DNA of 64,000 bases from Candidatus Hydrogenedentota bacterium (GCA_016215105.1 JACRLJ010000009.1:78756-142755); one strand, 5' to 3'; counted from the stretch's first letter, positions 18,001-27,726 are shown. Numbers and translations are program-made. The notes: generated by a model from the sequence alone, not told the origin.

Positions 18001-19773
18001 ACCCTGCTCTACGTGTTTGCGCCTGCGGGCGACGCAGCGGGCGGAGTTGATGTCCGCGTGGTCAATCCGGCCGACGCGACTGACTTTGCGATTTCGCGCG
18101 CAAGCCAGCTCTATGCGTCCGGTGGCGGGTACACGTACAATCCCGCTCCGCCGGCGTTGACCGTTGACTCCATCACGCCCAATGAAGCGTGGGCGTTCGG
18201 TGGTACGGTCGCGCATATCAGCGGCACGAAGTTTGAATACGGCGCGAAGGCCGTATCGCAAGTGTTCTTCGGTTCCGTGGCGGCCGAGATTGCCCCGGCT
18301 CCGTACGTGAACACCTCGACAGATCTCTACGTGATTGTGCCGCCGTTGGCGAATCCTTCGGCGACGCTTGCCTCTCCGACGCAACAGGTCGACATCACGG
18401 TGACGAATTCGGATAGCGAATCGGTCGTCAAGCCGAATTTCTTCACCTACAACCTGTACACCCGGAGCACGGAGACGTACGACGATACCGGTGACGTGTA
18501 TACAACCGGGTTCGCGTTCACTCAGACCACCGGCACTGGCGCCACTGGCCAGAAGGTGTCGTTGAGTGACGACGCGGCCACGGCCGGCGCATTCGTAGTA
18601 CCGGCCGGAATTACCGCGGCCAAGCCGACGAGCACCGGTCAGATCTTTGGATTGGTGCGCGCGACGAAGGTACCGGGTGTGTTTGGCGTTCAGGATCTGC
18701 CGGGAACGGCCATTGGCAACATCTGGAACTTCGATATTCACCTCTATAGCGGTGACTATCCGTTCGATGAAATCAATGTGTCCTTCAACACGGACGAGAC
18801 ACCGATCACGCTGCGGTACCCGACCGACGACGCGACCCTGACACTGGCGGTGAACAGCGCTACGCTGTCCACGTACTCGCACGACAGTACGTTTGATTAC
18901 AACACCAGCTCGTTGAGTGTGAGCGCGCCAGCGCTGTACCAGTCCAACGTGCTTCCGTCCGAAGAAGTCGTGACGGCTGGAAATATCACCGAAGTGACGA
19001 CGCGTCTGTACCACCTCAGCGCTTTGGCGCTGCGTAAGGACGCCGAGCCGCCGGTTATCAGCTGTGACCTCGAGGGCGCCGATCGTGAAGCGAACGAAGG
19101 CGACACGATTGATCTCACGGGTCAAGGCCTCGGCTGGGTTACGGGCATCGAAGTCCTGACCGACAGCGACGTGGGCACCAAGAGTGTCACGGACGTGCTT
19201 GCTGGGAGTATAAGCGCGGATGAGTACCACATCAGCTTCCGGTTCCCGGCAGTTCAGGCGGCCGCGGATGGTCCGGCTCAGTTGCGCGTACTCGTGAACG
19301 ATGGTACAGCCGGCGGTCGTACGCTAATCGTGAATGGCCTGACGGTCAGAGCGACTACGCGGCCTCCGACCGGCCTTCTGCAGCTGCTCCTTGGCCTACT
19401 GGTCGCCCTGTTCGGTCTGGCTGGCGGCGGTGACCACGGCGGTGGCGGCGGTGGCCCGTGCTTCATTGCGACGGCTGCCTATGGCACCCCGATGGCCCAG
19501 CAGATCGACACGCTGCGCGACTTCCGCGACGCGTACCTGCTGAACAACGCGGTTGGTAGCGCCTTCGTGGACGCTTACTACCACGTCAGCCCGGCGGTCG
19601 CCGATGTCGTGGCGAAGAGCCCGGTAATGGCGGCTGTGGTGCGCATCTTGCTCGTGCCGGTCATCCTATTGGCCAAGATGGCCGTAGCCATGCCGCACCT
19701 GACCATCGCCCTGTCGCTCCTGACGGGCTTGGCGATGTTCCTGCGCCGGCTTAAGAAGGCCAAGAAGGCCTAG
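15004..19773 (+). CDS. secreted IPT/TIG-repeat protein with C-terminal CFI-box-CTERM sorting domain
   Basis: Signal peptide; IPT/TIG-like segments (ILTSVSPPSGSHNGGDAITITGSGFGGT; HITSIDPNIGPLAGGNSVAISGDHF); C-term Gly-rich linker then CFIATAAYGTPMAQQIDTLRDFRDAYLLNNAVGSAFVDAYYHVSP plus TM and basic tail. RBS aaaggag. Confidence 0.9.
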   Translation: MGNRKKLVLASLVGVMMMLSFAIGLVPSQLSGPPLTAKAAQGATEVAISADGVTPVGDNFSIPVGGEQSFTALSVTNGAGTHLISTGDASWSLATDGAAALSAVAGDFVATVSALAPGEAGLYVSTGDGLSDLVNLTLYNLKSAKNGYGTLDSVTITQPTNNTTLHVPSGATAVPLTLTSATNNPANTAKVEYSDSTSANYGFSTTPPYAVTIPDVKALGATATITAVASSIAKYGNTVSDSVTISIQADAADGNDDGLPDNPFGLGLGEGEHWVSVIDAGGGHYRYVYVVGMGVGAKAIDIPTGGVSVSIADPANPARVVTVTAPPNLLAAGQSGLLVVEAADDITTLLGATQAANVNAEPAGGLVTGGQYVEIGVLVSSDGGTTFGEIDNAALTSNPLTLEIQGLSVLAGDNVRLFDYPTTITNGNPIGVTADSSGAWAQISGGTQVVDGTMTAELTSLSMFAPYSTPTAIHLFGVNNTSGDPNVTGAQAYSVNGGSVDVTVDNLPAGSVTITIDGVTATQTNRVGNVITITAPNAAALATPASSNAVDIRIVEDADATNFDVSPKGFTYVGPILTSVSPPSGSHNGGDAITITGSGFGGTATADIGGAAVTSPSVVNATTITGVTGSHTPGNFTLTVTLSNNYQGTANGLYSYLPDAPTLTSVFPDAVYTDGGYTVKATGTNFVDPNALLKAAAQTYGLFTAAKGVQDPSVDRPAVEVQFLDDTHMNLVTPQVTAAGLYDMYMATGLDVAAKALYSSGMVDFTFVDPASATMHITSIDPNIGPLAGGNSVAISGDHFPVAAGGDITSGNVLRVANAFGANGTIVNINLSLFRGTDAVGAPAAINGKVTFSTSVLTPRNGGVADPPFVADALLGTWYAKTASVSAATAGEVSYVFSGGTTEITTFDNQRFGGTVTDQQNPFPLGFFRFDVVGATNDTTIVQPTNITMADHSAVALTDVSGQGGFFNVGTSAATPPTANVYFGDKTAALDTTKRAQTSTLLYVFAPAGDAAGGVDVRVVNPADATDFAISRASQLYASGGGYTYNPAPPALTVDSITPNEAWAFGGTVAHISGTKFEYGAKAVSQVFFGSVAAEIAPAPYVNTSTDLYVIVPPLANPSATLASPTQQVDITVTNSDSESVVKPNFFTYNLYTRSTETYDDTGDVYTTGFAFTQTTGTGATGQKVSLSDDAATAGAFVVPAGITAAKPTSTGQIFGLVRATKVPGVFGVQDLPGTAIGNIWNFDIHLYSGDYPFDEINVSFNTDETPITLRYPTDDATLTLAVNSATLSTYSHDSTFDYNTSSLSVSAPALYQSNVLPSEEVVTAGNITEVTTRLYHLSALALRKDAEPPVISCDLEGADREANEGDTIDLTGQGLGWVTGIEVLTDSDVGTKSVTDVLAGSISADEYHISFRFPAVQAAADGPAQLRVLVNDGTAGGRTLIVNGLTVRATTRPPTGLLQLLLGLLVALFGLAGGGDHGGGGGGPCFIATAAYGTPMAQQIDTLRDFRDAYLLNNAVGSAFVDAYYHVSPAVADVVAKSPVMAAVVRILLVPVILLAKMAVAMPHLTIALSLLTGLAMFLRRLKKAKKA

Positions 19774-19790
19774 GTCCCTAATCACACAAC

Positions 19791-19830
19791 GGCCCCGGTG
19801 GGAGCCAATTGGCTCCCACCGGGGCCTTTT
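19791..19830 (+). terminator. rho-independent terminator after the CFI-box protein gene
   Basis: Perfect 16-bp stem GGCCCCGGTGGGAGCC-AATT-GGCTCCCACCGGGGCC followed by TTTT. Confidence 0.9.
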
Positions 19831-19961
19831 CCTTTGGCGATGCCGGTTTGGGGTTTGGGGTAGCGCATGGGGGTAGGGCGCTTTCGCCGAGAGTGCCCGA
19901 TGGCGCGCGAACGCGATGTCGAATTGGGGCGGATTTGGGTGAAAACCGGGGCGGTTTGGCA

Positions 19962-20070
19962 AAACCGTCCCTACCCGGTCGCGGCAAACCGTCCCTACCC
20001 GATCTCGCCGAATCGTCCCTACCCGGTCATGGCAACGCGCCCCTACCCGGTCATGGTAACGCGTCCCAAA
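19962..20070. repeat. 24-bp tandem repeat, consensus AAACCGTCCCTACCCGGTCATGGC, about 4.5 units
   Basis: Units at 19962, 19986, 20010, 20034 and partial at 20058. Confidence 0.9.
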
Positions 20071-20166
20071 CCGAATTCCCTATTGTTGATCGGCGTGGCA
20101 ACCCTGGTCGGAACGAGTCCGTGGGACGTTTGATCCCTTTCGGCCAAGCCGGTACGATGGGACTCT

Positions 20167-21678
20167 GTGGACCGTCAAACCCCAACCGCCCCAAAGGAGT
20201 GGCCTGTCTTGGCGCTGCTGCTCGCAGTGGCGCTTGTGGTCCGTGTGTTTTTCTGGGTGGCGCTGGGGCGCGCGCTGGATTCGGCCGACGCCGTTCAATA
20301 CGTCGAAATGGCCACCCAGTTTGCCGCGGGTGACTTTCGTTCGTTTGATCCCCGCATACCGATTTTATACTCGGCGTTGTGCGCGGGCGCGTCGCTCGCC
20401 TTCCCTGACATCGAGACCGCCTGCCGGATGGTTTCGCTGCTTTGTTCCGTCCTGACGCTGCTCCCAGTCTATTGGCTATCGCGAGCGTTGCACGGCGTAC
20501 CGGCGGCGCGAATCGCCGCGCTCGTGACCGCCACGTGGCCGTGGCTGGCGGACTACGGCAGCCGCGTGGCGCCGGAGTCGCTCGCTCTATTGTTGTGGTT
20601 TACGACGGTCTATCTGCTCGCCGAAGGATTGTTGCGGCGCGCGGCGTATCTGCCCTTTGCGGCGCTCACCATATTCGGACTTTATCTCGCGCGCCCAGAG
20701 GGCGTTCTCACGCTTCTTGCGGCGCCTCTTGGCGGAGTACTTCTCGTGGCGGGACGTCCGAACAAGGGAGCCGCGTTTATCAGACTCGGCCTGTTCGTCG
20801 CCATGGCCGCGGCGCTGGTTGTGGCCGCGGTGCTGGTGATGCGCTCACTGACGGGGCACGCGGCGCTGAGTTACCGGGCGGCCAGCGTCGCCGCTTCCGC
20901 GCACTATCTCACGAGCCGAGCCGTGGAGCTTGGAAAGACGTTCTCGAAGGTGTTTACCGAAGTGATTCCCATCATGCTTGGTCCGCTGCTTCTCATGTTC
21001 GCCGGAGTAGGCGCCTTTCAAAAATCCGAAAGACCGCGTGATTTCCGGCTTGAGATCTATGTGCTGTTTTTTGCCGCAGTGCAATTCACCGCGGCGGTGC
21101 TCAGCACGTATCCCGAACCACGCTACGCGATGGCGGTCATCGTCGCGCTCATGCTTTGGGCGGCGCGAGGCATGGCCCTGGTCTCGCGGCAAGCGCGCGA
21201 CAACGGGTACGGCGGGGCCGTTGCGTCGGCCCCGGTGACTACAATGCTGGCGCTAATGGCTTTTGGCGCGGCGACGGTGTTTGTTCCGGAGTGGATGGGC
21301 CGCATACCGCGCGACCCGATCGAGTACAAGCTTGCCGGAGTCTGGATGAAGCAGCACCTCGAGCCCGGCCTTATCCTGACACGCAAACCCCAGGTGGGAT
21401 ACTACGCCGGCATGAAGAGCTTCGGGCCGAGCGCCCACGCTACGGTAGAAAGCGTGACCACTGAAGCGGAAGCCGCCGGCGCAAGATACCTCGTGCTGGA
21501 CGAACGGTACACCGCCTCGATGGCGCCGGGCTTGAAACCGCTGCTCGACGCCAAGCGCCCGGCGCCGGCCGGATTGAAGCTCGTGACCGACAGCGTTTCC
21601 CCCTACCCGGGGGCCAGCGTGGTCATCTACGAGTTTACGCAAGCTCCACGCACCCCCAGCGTGTCTGGGACGCAATAA
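20167..21678 (+). CDS. glycosyltransferase family 39 / PMT-like integral membrane protein
   Basis: Multi-TM; RALDSADAVQYVEMATQFAAGDFRSFDPRIPILYSALCAGASL; GTG start at 20167. Confidence 0.75.
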   Translation: MDRQTPTAPKEWPVLALLLAVALVVRVFFWVALGRALDSADAVQYVEMATQFAAGDFRSFDPRIPILYSALCAGASLAFPDIETACRMVSLLCSVLTLLPVYWLSRALHGVPAARIAALVTATWPWLADYGSRVAPESLALLLWFTTVYLLAEGLLRRAAYLPFAALTIFGLYLARPEGVLTLLAAPLGGVLLVAGRPNKGAAFIRLGLFVAMAAALVVAAVLVMRSLTGHAALSYRAASVAASAHYLTSRAVELGKTFSKVFTEVIPIMLGPLLLMFAGVGAFQKSERPRDFRLEIYVLFFAAVQFTAAVLSTYPEPRYAMAVIVALMLWAARGMALVSRQARDNGYGGAVASAPVTTMLALMAFGAATVFVPEWMGRIPRDPIEYKLAGVWMKQHLEPGLILTRKPQVGYYAGMKSFGPSAHATVESVTTEAEAAGARYLVLDERYTASMAPGLKPLLDAKRPAPAGLKLVTDSVSPYPGASVVIYEFTQAPRTPSVSGTQ

Positions 21679-21688
21679 TGCGCGCTGT

Positions 21689-22546
21689 ATGACTGCGGCA
21701 TCTTCCCCATCAACTTTGGTGATTCATAGCGGCGGAATCGGCGACTTCCTGTTGATGTGTCCATCGCTCGTGGGTCTCGGCGGGGCCGGCTTGGTGGAAG
21801 TGGCCGGCCGGCTCGAGCGGGTACAGCTTGCTGTCGCGGGCGGACTGGCCCGCAAGGCGCACGACTTGGACGCGCTCGATTTTGCGTCGATATTCAGCTC
21901 CCCTTCCGTGCGTCTCAGGCGATCGTTGGCGCCCTTCGAACGAGTTGTGGTGTGGATGCGTGACGACGAAGGTCTCATACACAGCGGTTTGAGCGAGGCA
22001 GGCGTTCGAGATGTGCGGGTGTTTCCCGGCCTGCCACCCGCCGGATGGCGCGCCCACGCGTCGGAGTACTATCTGGACTGCCTCGGCGGGAACCGGGACC
22101 GAATTCGATCTCCGCTACTCTCGGTTCCGCCCGCGCCAACACAGCGCGACGTTATTGTCCACTGCGGAAGCGGCGGGACGACGAAGAACTGGCCCTTGGA
22201 GCGGTACGTAGCGACAGCGCAGAGACTCGCGCAGCTTGGCCGAAGTGTGACGTGGTGCGTGGGACCGGCGGAAAACTCAATTCGATTACCATCTGACGCG
22301 AGCGTTATCCGCGTCGACGCGCTGACTGAACTCGCGGCCATTCTGGCTGCGGCCACACTTTACATTGGCAACGATAGCGGGATTTCGCACCTGGCGGCCG
22401 CGGTAGGATGCCCGGCGGTAGTCATATTTGGCCCTACCGAAGCGACACTATGGGCGCCCATGGGAGAATGCGTGCGGGTCGTTCAGGGCGCGCCCTGGCC
22501 GAGTGTGGATGACGCGCTGGAGGCCGTCCATTCGATACTGGGTTAG
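21689..22546 (+). CDS. glycosyltransferase family 9 (heptosyltransferase-like)
   Basis: VIHSGGIGDFLLMCPSL and LYIGNDSGISHLAAAVGCPAVVIFGPTEATLWAPMG. Confidence 0.85.
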   Translation: MTAASSPSTLVIHSGGIGDFLLMCPSLVGLGGAGLVEVAGRLERVQLAVAGGLARKAHDLDALDFASIFSSPSVRLRRSLAPFERVVVWMRDDEGLIHSGLSEAGVRDVRVFPGLPPAGWRAHASEYYLDCLGGNRDRIRSPLLSVPPAPTQRDVIVHCGSGGTTKNWPLERYVATAQRLAQLGRSVTWCVGPAENSIRLPSDASVIRVDALTELAAILAAATLYIGNDSGISHLAAAVGCPAVVIFGPTEATLWAPMGECVRVVQGAPWPSVDDALEAVHSILG

Positions 22547-22571
22547 AGGCAATAAGGCGGGATCTACCGGC

Positions 22572-23045
22572 TCACTCTTTGAGTCGCTGCTCCATCTGCT
22601 CTACTACCCCCCGAGTTTGCTTCTCGGTGTGCGCCAATTTCTCCCGGGCTTTGTCCGCGGCAGTGGAATTTGGGTCGGTGAGGATGGCCCGTTTCCAGTA
22701 ATTCACGGCCTCATGGGCATTGCCCTGCTTGTAGGCGGTGTGCCCCAGGTACGTCAACGCAAGCGCGTTCTTGGGGTCCGCCAAATTCGCGCGTTTGAAT
22801 AGGTTCTCCGCAACCTTGTAATCCTTCTCGTTATAGGCGCGCCGGCCGAGTTCGGTGAGTTTCTTTCCGTCACGCTCATCCTCGTCGTCCACCGTCGCGC
22901 GCACGGCGTACGTCAACTTTTTCGTATCCCGCGCCACACCAGCCAGGACACTCCGAGTCGACGCTTCTCCTTGGACCAGCCGCCGAACGTATCGACCCAA
23001 ATTGGTCACGTAAGTCTTGGCGCTGCCAGTGATACCCTTAGCCAT
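22572..23045 (-). CDS. tetratricopeptide repeat protein
   Basis: TPR-like FKRANLADPKNALALTYLGHTAYKQGNAHEAVNYWKRAILTDPNS. Confidence 0.75.
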   Translation of the reverse strand: MAKGITGSAKTYVTNLGRYVRRLVQGEASTRSVLAGVARDTKKLTYAVRATVDDEDERDGKKLTELGRRAYNEKDYKVAENLFKRANLADPKNALALTYLGHTAYKQGNAHEAVNYWKRAILTDPNSTAADKAREKLAHTEKQTRGVVEQMEQRLKE

Positions 23046-23138
23046 TGTCTAACGCCCTCCTTCCCCGAAAGGCAAATTCACTGTATCAGTCATTTTACCA
23101 CTATTCCCGGTTTTCGGCAATCCCCAAGTGTATGTCAG

Positions 23139-26100
23139 TCAGCTACTGAGGGCTTCACGGACCTTGCGGCTAAGTGCGCCCTCGGTAAAGGGTTTGGATA
23201 TGAAGAAGATACCGGGGTCGAGAATTCCGTGGTGGCCGATGACGTCTTCCGAGTACCCAGACATGAACAGCGCCTTAATGCCTGGGCAGATCTGAGCAAC
23301 GCGTTCATAGACCTCGCGGCCATTCGTCCCAGGCATGATGACATCGGTAAGCAGCAGGTCGATCCGGGCGGAGGCGCCCGCCAGTTCGAAGCATTCCTCG
23401 GGGTTTCTCGCCTGGATCACGGCATAACCCAAACGGGTCAACATCCTGCACGTGATTTCCCGAACCGCCTCCTCGTCCTCGATCACGAGGATGACCTCGC
23501 CTTGTCCAGGCGCTTTGGTTTCGATAGGGCAGGTCTGGGGTTCTTGCGCCGAGCCGTAGACAAGTGGCAGACAGACCTTGAACGTGGAGCCGTGGCCGGG
23601 CTCGCTATAGACCCAGATGGCGCCGCGGTGCTGCTTAATGATTCCGTAGGCAGTGGCAAGCCCGAGTCCCGTTCCTTTTCCTTTCGTCTTCGTGGTGAAA
23701 AACGGGTCGAATATCCGGCGCTGTGTGTCCGCATCCATACCTTCACCCGTATCACTCACGCTAAGCAGGACATAGGGGCCAGCCTGCAAATCGACGTGCC
23801 GGATGGCTGTGATCTCATCCAATACGAACTCGCTGGTTTCGATCGTAAGTGTGCCGCCTCTGGGCATCGCGTCCCGCGCGTTGACGCACAAGTTTAGGAT
23901 AACCTGTTCGAGTTGGGCGGTGTCCGCATTGATGTGTCCAATGCCCGGCGGAGTGGAGATCCGTACTTCGATATCTTCGCTGAGCACTCTCCGAAGCATC
24001 TTCTCCATGTTGCGCACAATAGTGTTGAGATCTACGACCTCGACTTGGAGCACTTGTTTGCGGCTAAAGGCCAAGAGCTGCTTCGTCAAGTCCCGCGCGT
24101 GTTCACCGGCCCTCATGATCTCGGAGAGTGGTCCCCGCATGCTGGAATCGGCGGGCAGCTCGTCCAACATCAGTTCGCCATAGCCAAGGATGATCGACAA
24201 TATATTATTGAAATCGTGCGCCACACCGCCCGCAAGGTGACCGACGGACTCCATCCGCTGCGCGTGGGCCAACTGCTCTTCCAAGTGAATCCGATCCGCT
24301 TCCATTTGCTTCCGATCGGTAATGTCCCAGAAGATGCCCAATACGCCGGTGACATGCCCATGACGGTCGCGAACGGGCGCCTTGACGGTATGAACCCACA
24401 CCTCCTGGCCGTCTACGACGTGAGTCTCTTCGATGTCCACAATTTGTTCCGACGCCATCACCTTTCGGTCGTCCTCCCGGTACTTCTCAGCCAGCGGCCG
24501 CGGGAAGTAGTCGAAGTCGGTGGTTCCGGCGACATCGGCGGGCGAACGCTTAAGATCCGCGGCAAATAGTTCATTGCAGGATACAAACACCAAGTCCCGG
24601 TCTTTGATGAAGATCCGCTGGGGAAGATTCTCGACCAAATTACGGTACTTTGCCTCATTCTCACGCAACGCTTCCTCGATACGGCTGCGTTCTTTGATTT
24701 CCTGCCGTAACGATTGATTCGCGTTCCTCAGCTCCTGGGTTCGTTCGCTAACGATAGACTCGAGATTCTCCAGGGATACCTTGAGGGCGTCTTCAGCCCT
24801 TTTCCGCGTCGTGATATCCGTGGCGACGCCCTTGATGTCCAGAATCTCGCCGTTCCGGCTCACTGTTTGGCACGAGAGTCTCAACCAGCGCGTTTCCCCG
24901 CTGCGGCTTACAAACTGAAATTCCTCTTTGAAGGATTCGTTGGCGCCCAGTTCGGCCAAATTGCGCTGGAAGCGCTCCCGCTCCGTGTCCTGCATTACGG
25001 CCGCTAATGCCGTTCCGATGACGCTCTGAGGCTCATGGCCCAGGATATGCCGCAGCCCTGGGCTGATATAGCTGATGACACCGTTCGGGGAAAGCGTGAA
25101 AATGATCTCATTGATGGAGTTCAGGATTTCGCGGTACTTCTTTTCGGAAGCGGCGAGCAACCGCTGTTTTCGAACCCACGCCGCGCTCAACACCACGACC
25201 GCCAACACTAGTCCCCCGACCGGCAGATAGAATGCCGGAGACCGCCAGAACGGCCCTTGGACTTCGAAATGTTCTTCGACCGGTCTCGGCAGGCTGTTTC
25301 GATCGTGATCTACAACGCGCATTTGAAGCGTATAGTGGCCGGGTCCCAGCAGCGGCGCGACTGCCAGCGTATCCCGGCTCCACGTCGTCCAGTCCTGCGT
25401 GATCCGGGCGGAATCGCCGGCGAGAATTCGCCATGAGTAGTACAGGTTCTCGGCAGGCGTCAGCTTCCATTTGTCAATGCCGGAAAACTTGAAGATACCC
25501 CGATCCCGCGACGCGACAAACTTGGACGAAATCGCAACGCGGGCCTCCGGATAGTCCCTGTCCGGCTCGTAGCGAAAGACGCCGGCTCCCTCGATTCGAG
25601 CCCAAATCTTACCTTCGGGATCCTCGCCCAGAAAACGCACGCGGCCATTCGGTACTCCCTGCTCATCGCCATAATCGAGCCACAGGTCATTACGGTACGA
25701 GGAAATGCCGGAATACGGGCTTCCCACCCAAATCGTCCCATCGGAAGCCTGGCACAGCGCCGTTGACTGATTACTTGCTGCGGCGTCAACCGAGCACACC
25801 TTGGTGGACCGGCCGTTCTGCAACGAGAAAATGCCTTCGTTAGCGATGTGTAGCAGCACCGTGTGATCCGGCAGCTCCGATAGGGATTCCAGATTCTTGA
25901 GTGACAGCCCGTTTGTATCCAATTCCAAACGCCATTCACCGTCCTTATATCGCTCGGAGAAATTCGACCATTTCACCCACAAGGAACCGCCGGAATCCTC
26001 AAACAGCGAGCGCACGAGTTGCGCAGACTGTGTTCGCAAAAGGCGCCACGTGGTGTCCGTAAGCTCGAAAACCCGGTCATCCGCCGATACGAAGACGTGT

Positions 26101-27467
26101 CCCGACGCGCCAGCGCATATTCGCGCCGAACGCTCAAAAGCGGGGATCGGGACGGATCGGCGAGCCGATTTTTCCGAAATCGAGACCTCCTCGATTCGAT
26201 CGGAAAAGAGCAACCAGACCGTCCCGCCATGGGGTTCACTCATGCCGAGACACTTTGAACCTTGAGCATTCGCGCGTACAACGCTTTGCCAACGGTCCCG
26301 ATCCCAACGATAAATGGTCCCGCCTCGATCGGCGAGCATCGGAGTCTGTTCGGGGTCGGCATAGAGGGCCACGGCGTCTACGGCTGTCCCATCCTGCGCC
26401 GTATTGCGGGCGTTCCACGGTCCAGTGGTCAAGCGATATGCGCCATTGCCGGCGCCGAACCACATTTCGTTCGGGCCTACACGGTTGAATGGCTGCGTGG
26501 AAAAGAACATGGGCGACGGGTGTACGGCGACAGACTGCCACTGCCGCCGCGAATACGTCCGAAGGCCCTTGCTCGTTCCCACGTAGAGCACATCGTCGTC
26601 CCCCGCGCCGAGAGCCAAACACTCTGCATCGTCCGACGGTATAACTGTTCTGACGCCATCCGCATACTTAATTAGAAAGTTGGTCCCTGCGGCCCAAACG
26701 ACTCCATTGTCCGTCTGGGCGAAAGAGACGATGCCCTGCTTTTCCTCCGCCCCTTCCCACCGGATGCTCCAATTCTTCCCATCGAACAGCTCGGTTCCCG
26801 CGCCGATCACACTGACCCACGTTTCGGTCACGCCGACCGGCAGAACATCTCCAAAGTATTGGCCGGCCTTCAACTGACTTTGAGGAAAGACGAGCGACCA
26901 CTCCCCGGACGGTTCACGCGTTCCCACCTCCTCCGCCGGCGCGGCGGATTGGCGCGGACGAGGCTGGAATTGAAGAATCCCAGTGTTTTCCAGGACAAAC
27001 CAAACCGCGCCGTTCTTCAACAGGTATGTCTGTAAGACCGACGGTGTGGGCAGCCCTGGAAGTGGCGGTTTGATGGGACGCCACCGCGCGGCGTCAAAAT
27101 AGGCGATTCCCTCGGTCGTTCCGCACCACAGTCGTTTCTCCTGATCCAACAGCAAGGCGCGAACGTCGTTGGTGGGCAGGCCCCTGCTCTCGTCGTAGGT
27201 TGTCCAGGTGTACCCATCATACCGGGAGATTCCGCTTGCCCAACACGCAAACCATATCGCGCCATCGGGGGCCTTGACGATGCCTCGAATCAGTTCGCCC
27301 GCCAAACCGTCGCCCGGCCGGAACACCTGAATATGCTTGGGAACCATTTCCTGGGCCGAAGATCGGGTGGAAAGGGCGAGAAGTAGCAACAGGAGGGTAG
27401 TCGCTGCGACAAGCAGGCGCGGGCGGTGCGCCGCGGGGACGGGCGGAAAAGATCGCGCCGCGCTCAT
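23139..27467 (-). CDS. hybrid sensor histidine kinase/response regulator with two-component-regulator propeller and PAS domains
   Basis: Reg_prop repeats (DGYTWTTYDESRGLPTNDVRALLLDQEKRLWCGTTEGIAYFD), Y_Y_Y-like region (YYSWRILAGD...LGPGHYTLQMRVVD), TM, two PAS, H-box GGVAHDFNNILSIILGYGELMLDEL, HATPase, C-term REC LLLTDVIMPGTNGREV. Start chosen at MSAARSF. Confidence 0.93.
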   Translation of the reverse strand: MSAARSFPPVPAAHRPRLLVAATTLLLLLLALSTRSSAQEMVPKHIQVFRPGDGLAGELIRGIVKAPDGAIWFACWASGISRYDGYTWTTYDESRGLPTNDVRALLLDQEKRLWCGTTEGIAYFDAARWRPIKPPLPGLPTPSVLQTYLLKNGAVWFVLENTGILQFQPRPRQSAAPAEEVGTREPSGEWSLVFPQSQLKAGQYFGDVLPVGVTETWVSVIGAGTELFDGKNWSIRWEGAEEKQGIVSFAQTDNGVVWAAGTNFLIKYADGVRTVIPSDDAECLALGAGDDDVLYVGTSKGLRTYSRRQWQSVAVHPSPMFFSTQPFNRVGPNEMWFGAGNGAYRLTTGPWNARNTAQDGTAVDAVALYADPEQTPMLADRGGTIYRWDRDRWQSVVRANAQGSKCLGMSEPHGGTVWLLFSDRIEEVSISEKSARRSVPIPAFERSARICAGASGHVFVSADDRVFELTDTTWRLLRTQSAQLVRSLFEDSGGSLWVKWSNFSERYKDGEWRLELDTNGLSLKNLESLSELPDHTVLLHIANEGIFSLQNGRSTKVCSVDAAASNQSTALCQASDGTIWVGSPYSGISSYRNDLWLDYGDEQGVPNGRVRFLGEDPEGKIWARIEGAGVFRYEPDRDYPEARVAISSKFVASRDRGIFKFSGIDKWKLTPAENLYYSWRILAGDSARITQDWTTWSRDTLAVAPLLGPGHYTLQMRVVDHDRNSLPRPVEEHFEVQGPFWRSPAFYLPVGGLVLAVVVLSAAWVRKQRLLAASEKKYREILNSINEIIFTLSPNGVISYISPGLRHILGHEPQSVIGTALAAVMQDTERERFQRNLAELGANESFKEEFQFVSRSGETRWLRLSCQTVSRNGEILDIKGVATDITTRKRAEDALKVSLENLESIVSERTQELRNANQSLRQEIKERSRIEEALRENEAKYRNLVENLPQRIFIKDRDLVFVSCNELFAADLKRSPADVAGTTDFDYFPRPLAEKYREDDRKVMASEQIVDIEETHVVDGQEVWVHTVKAPVRDRHGHVTGVLGIFWDITDRKQMEADRIHLEEQLAHAQRMESVGHLAGGVAHDFNNILSIILGYGELMLDELPADSSMRGPLSEIMRAGEHARDLTKQLLAFSRKQVLQVEVVDLNTIVRNMEKMLRRVLSEDIEVRISTPPGIGHINADTAQLEQVILNLCVNARDAMPRGGTLTIETSEFVLDEITAIRHVDLQAGPYVLLSVSDTGEGMDADTQRRIFDPFFTTKTKGKGTGLGLATAYGIIKQHRGAIWVYSEPGHGSTFKVCLPLVYGSAQEPQTCPIETKAPGQGEVILVIEDEEAVREITCRMLTRLGYAVIQARNPEECFELAGASARIDLLLTDVIMPGTNGREVYERVAQICPGIKALFMSGYSEDVIGHHGILDPGIFFISKPFTEGALSRKVREALSS

Positions 27468-27726
27468 ACAAATCCAATCCGATTCGCGGCCGGCATCGAG
27501 CGGAGTAGGATGCGCATGTGAAGCTTTCCGGCGATACAATTGTGCGTGTGCATTAAGAGCCGCGCTTCCATCCTTCCCCAAAGAATACCGCACGGAGCGC
27601 TTATGCCCAGCGGCTGTACCAATAGTACCATATCGATTGGGTCCGCGCTATGCCGGTCTCGGTGGCCTGTCACCGCATCGAGGCCGCGTTTGCAGCAGGT
27701 TGACCCGGTCGCAGCGCTTCGCAATA

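Noticed and set aside
16891-19230. 779-aa minus-strand ORF
   Set aside because: Arg-rich shadow of the IPT/TIG gene; no recognisable domain.
19867-20133. 88-aa ORF across the 24-bp repeat (NRPYPV repeats)
   Set aside because: Low-complexity translation of a DNA repeat; no RBS or conserved flanks seen. Reported as a repeat only.
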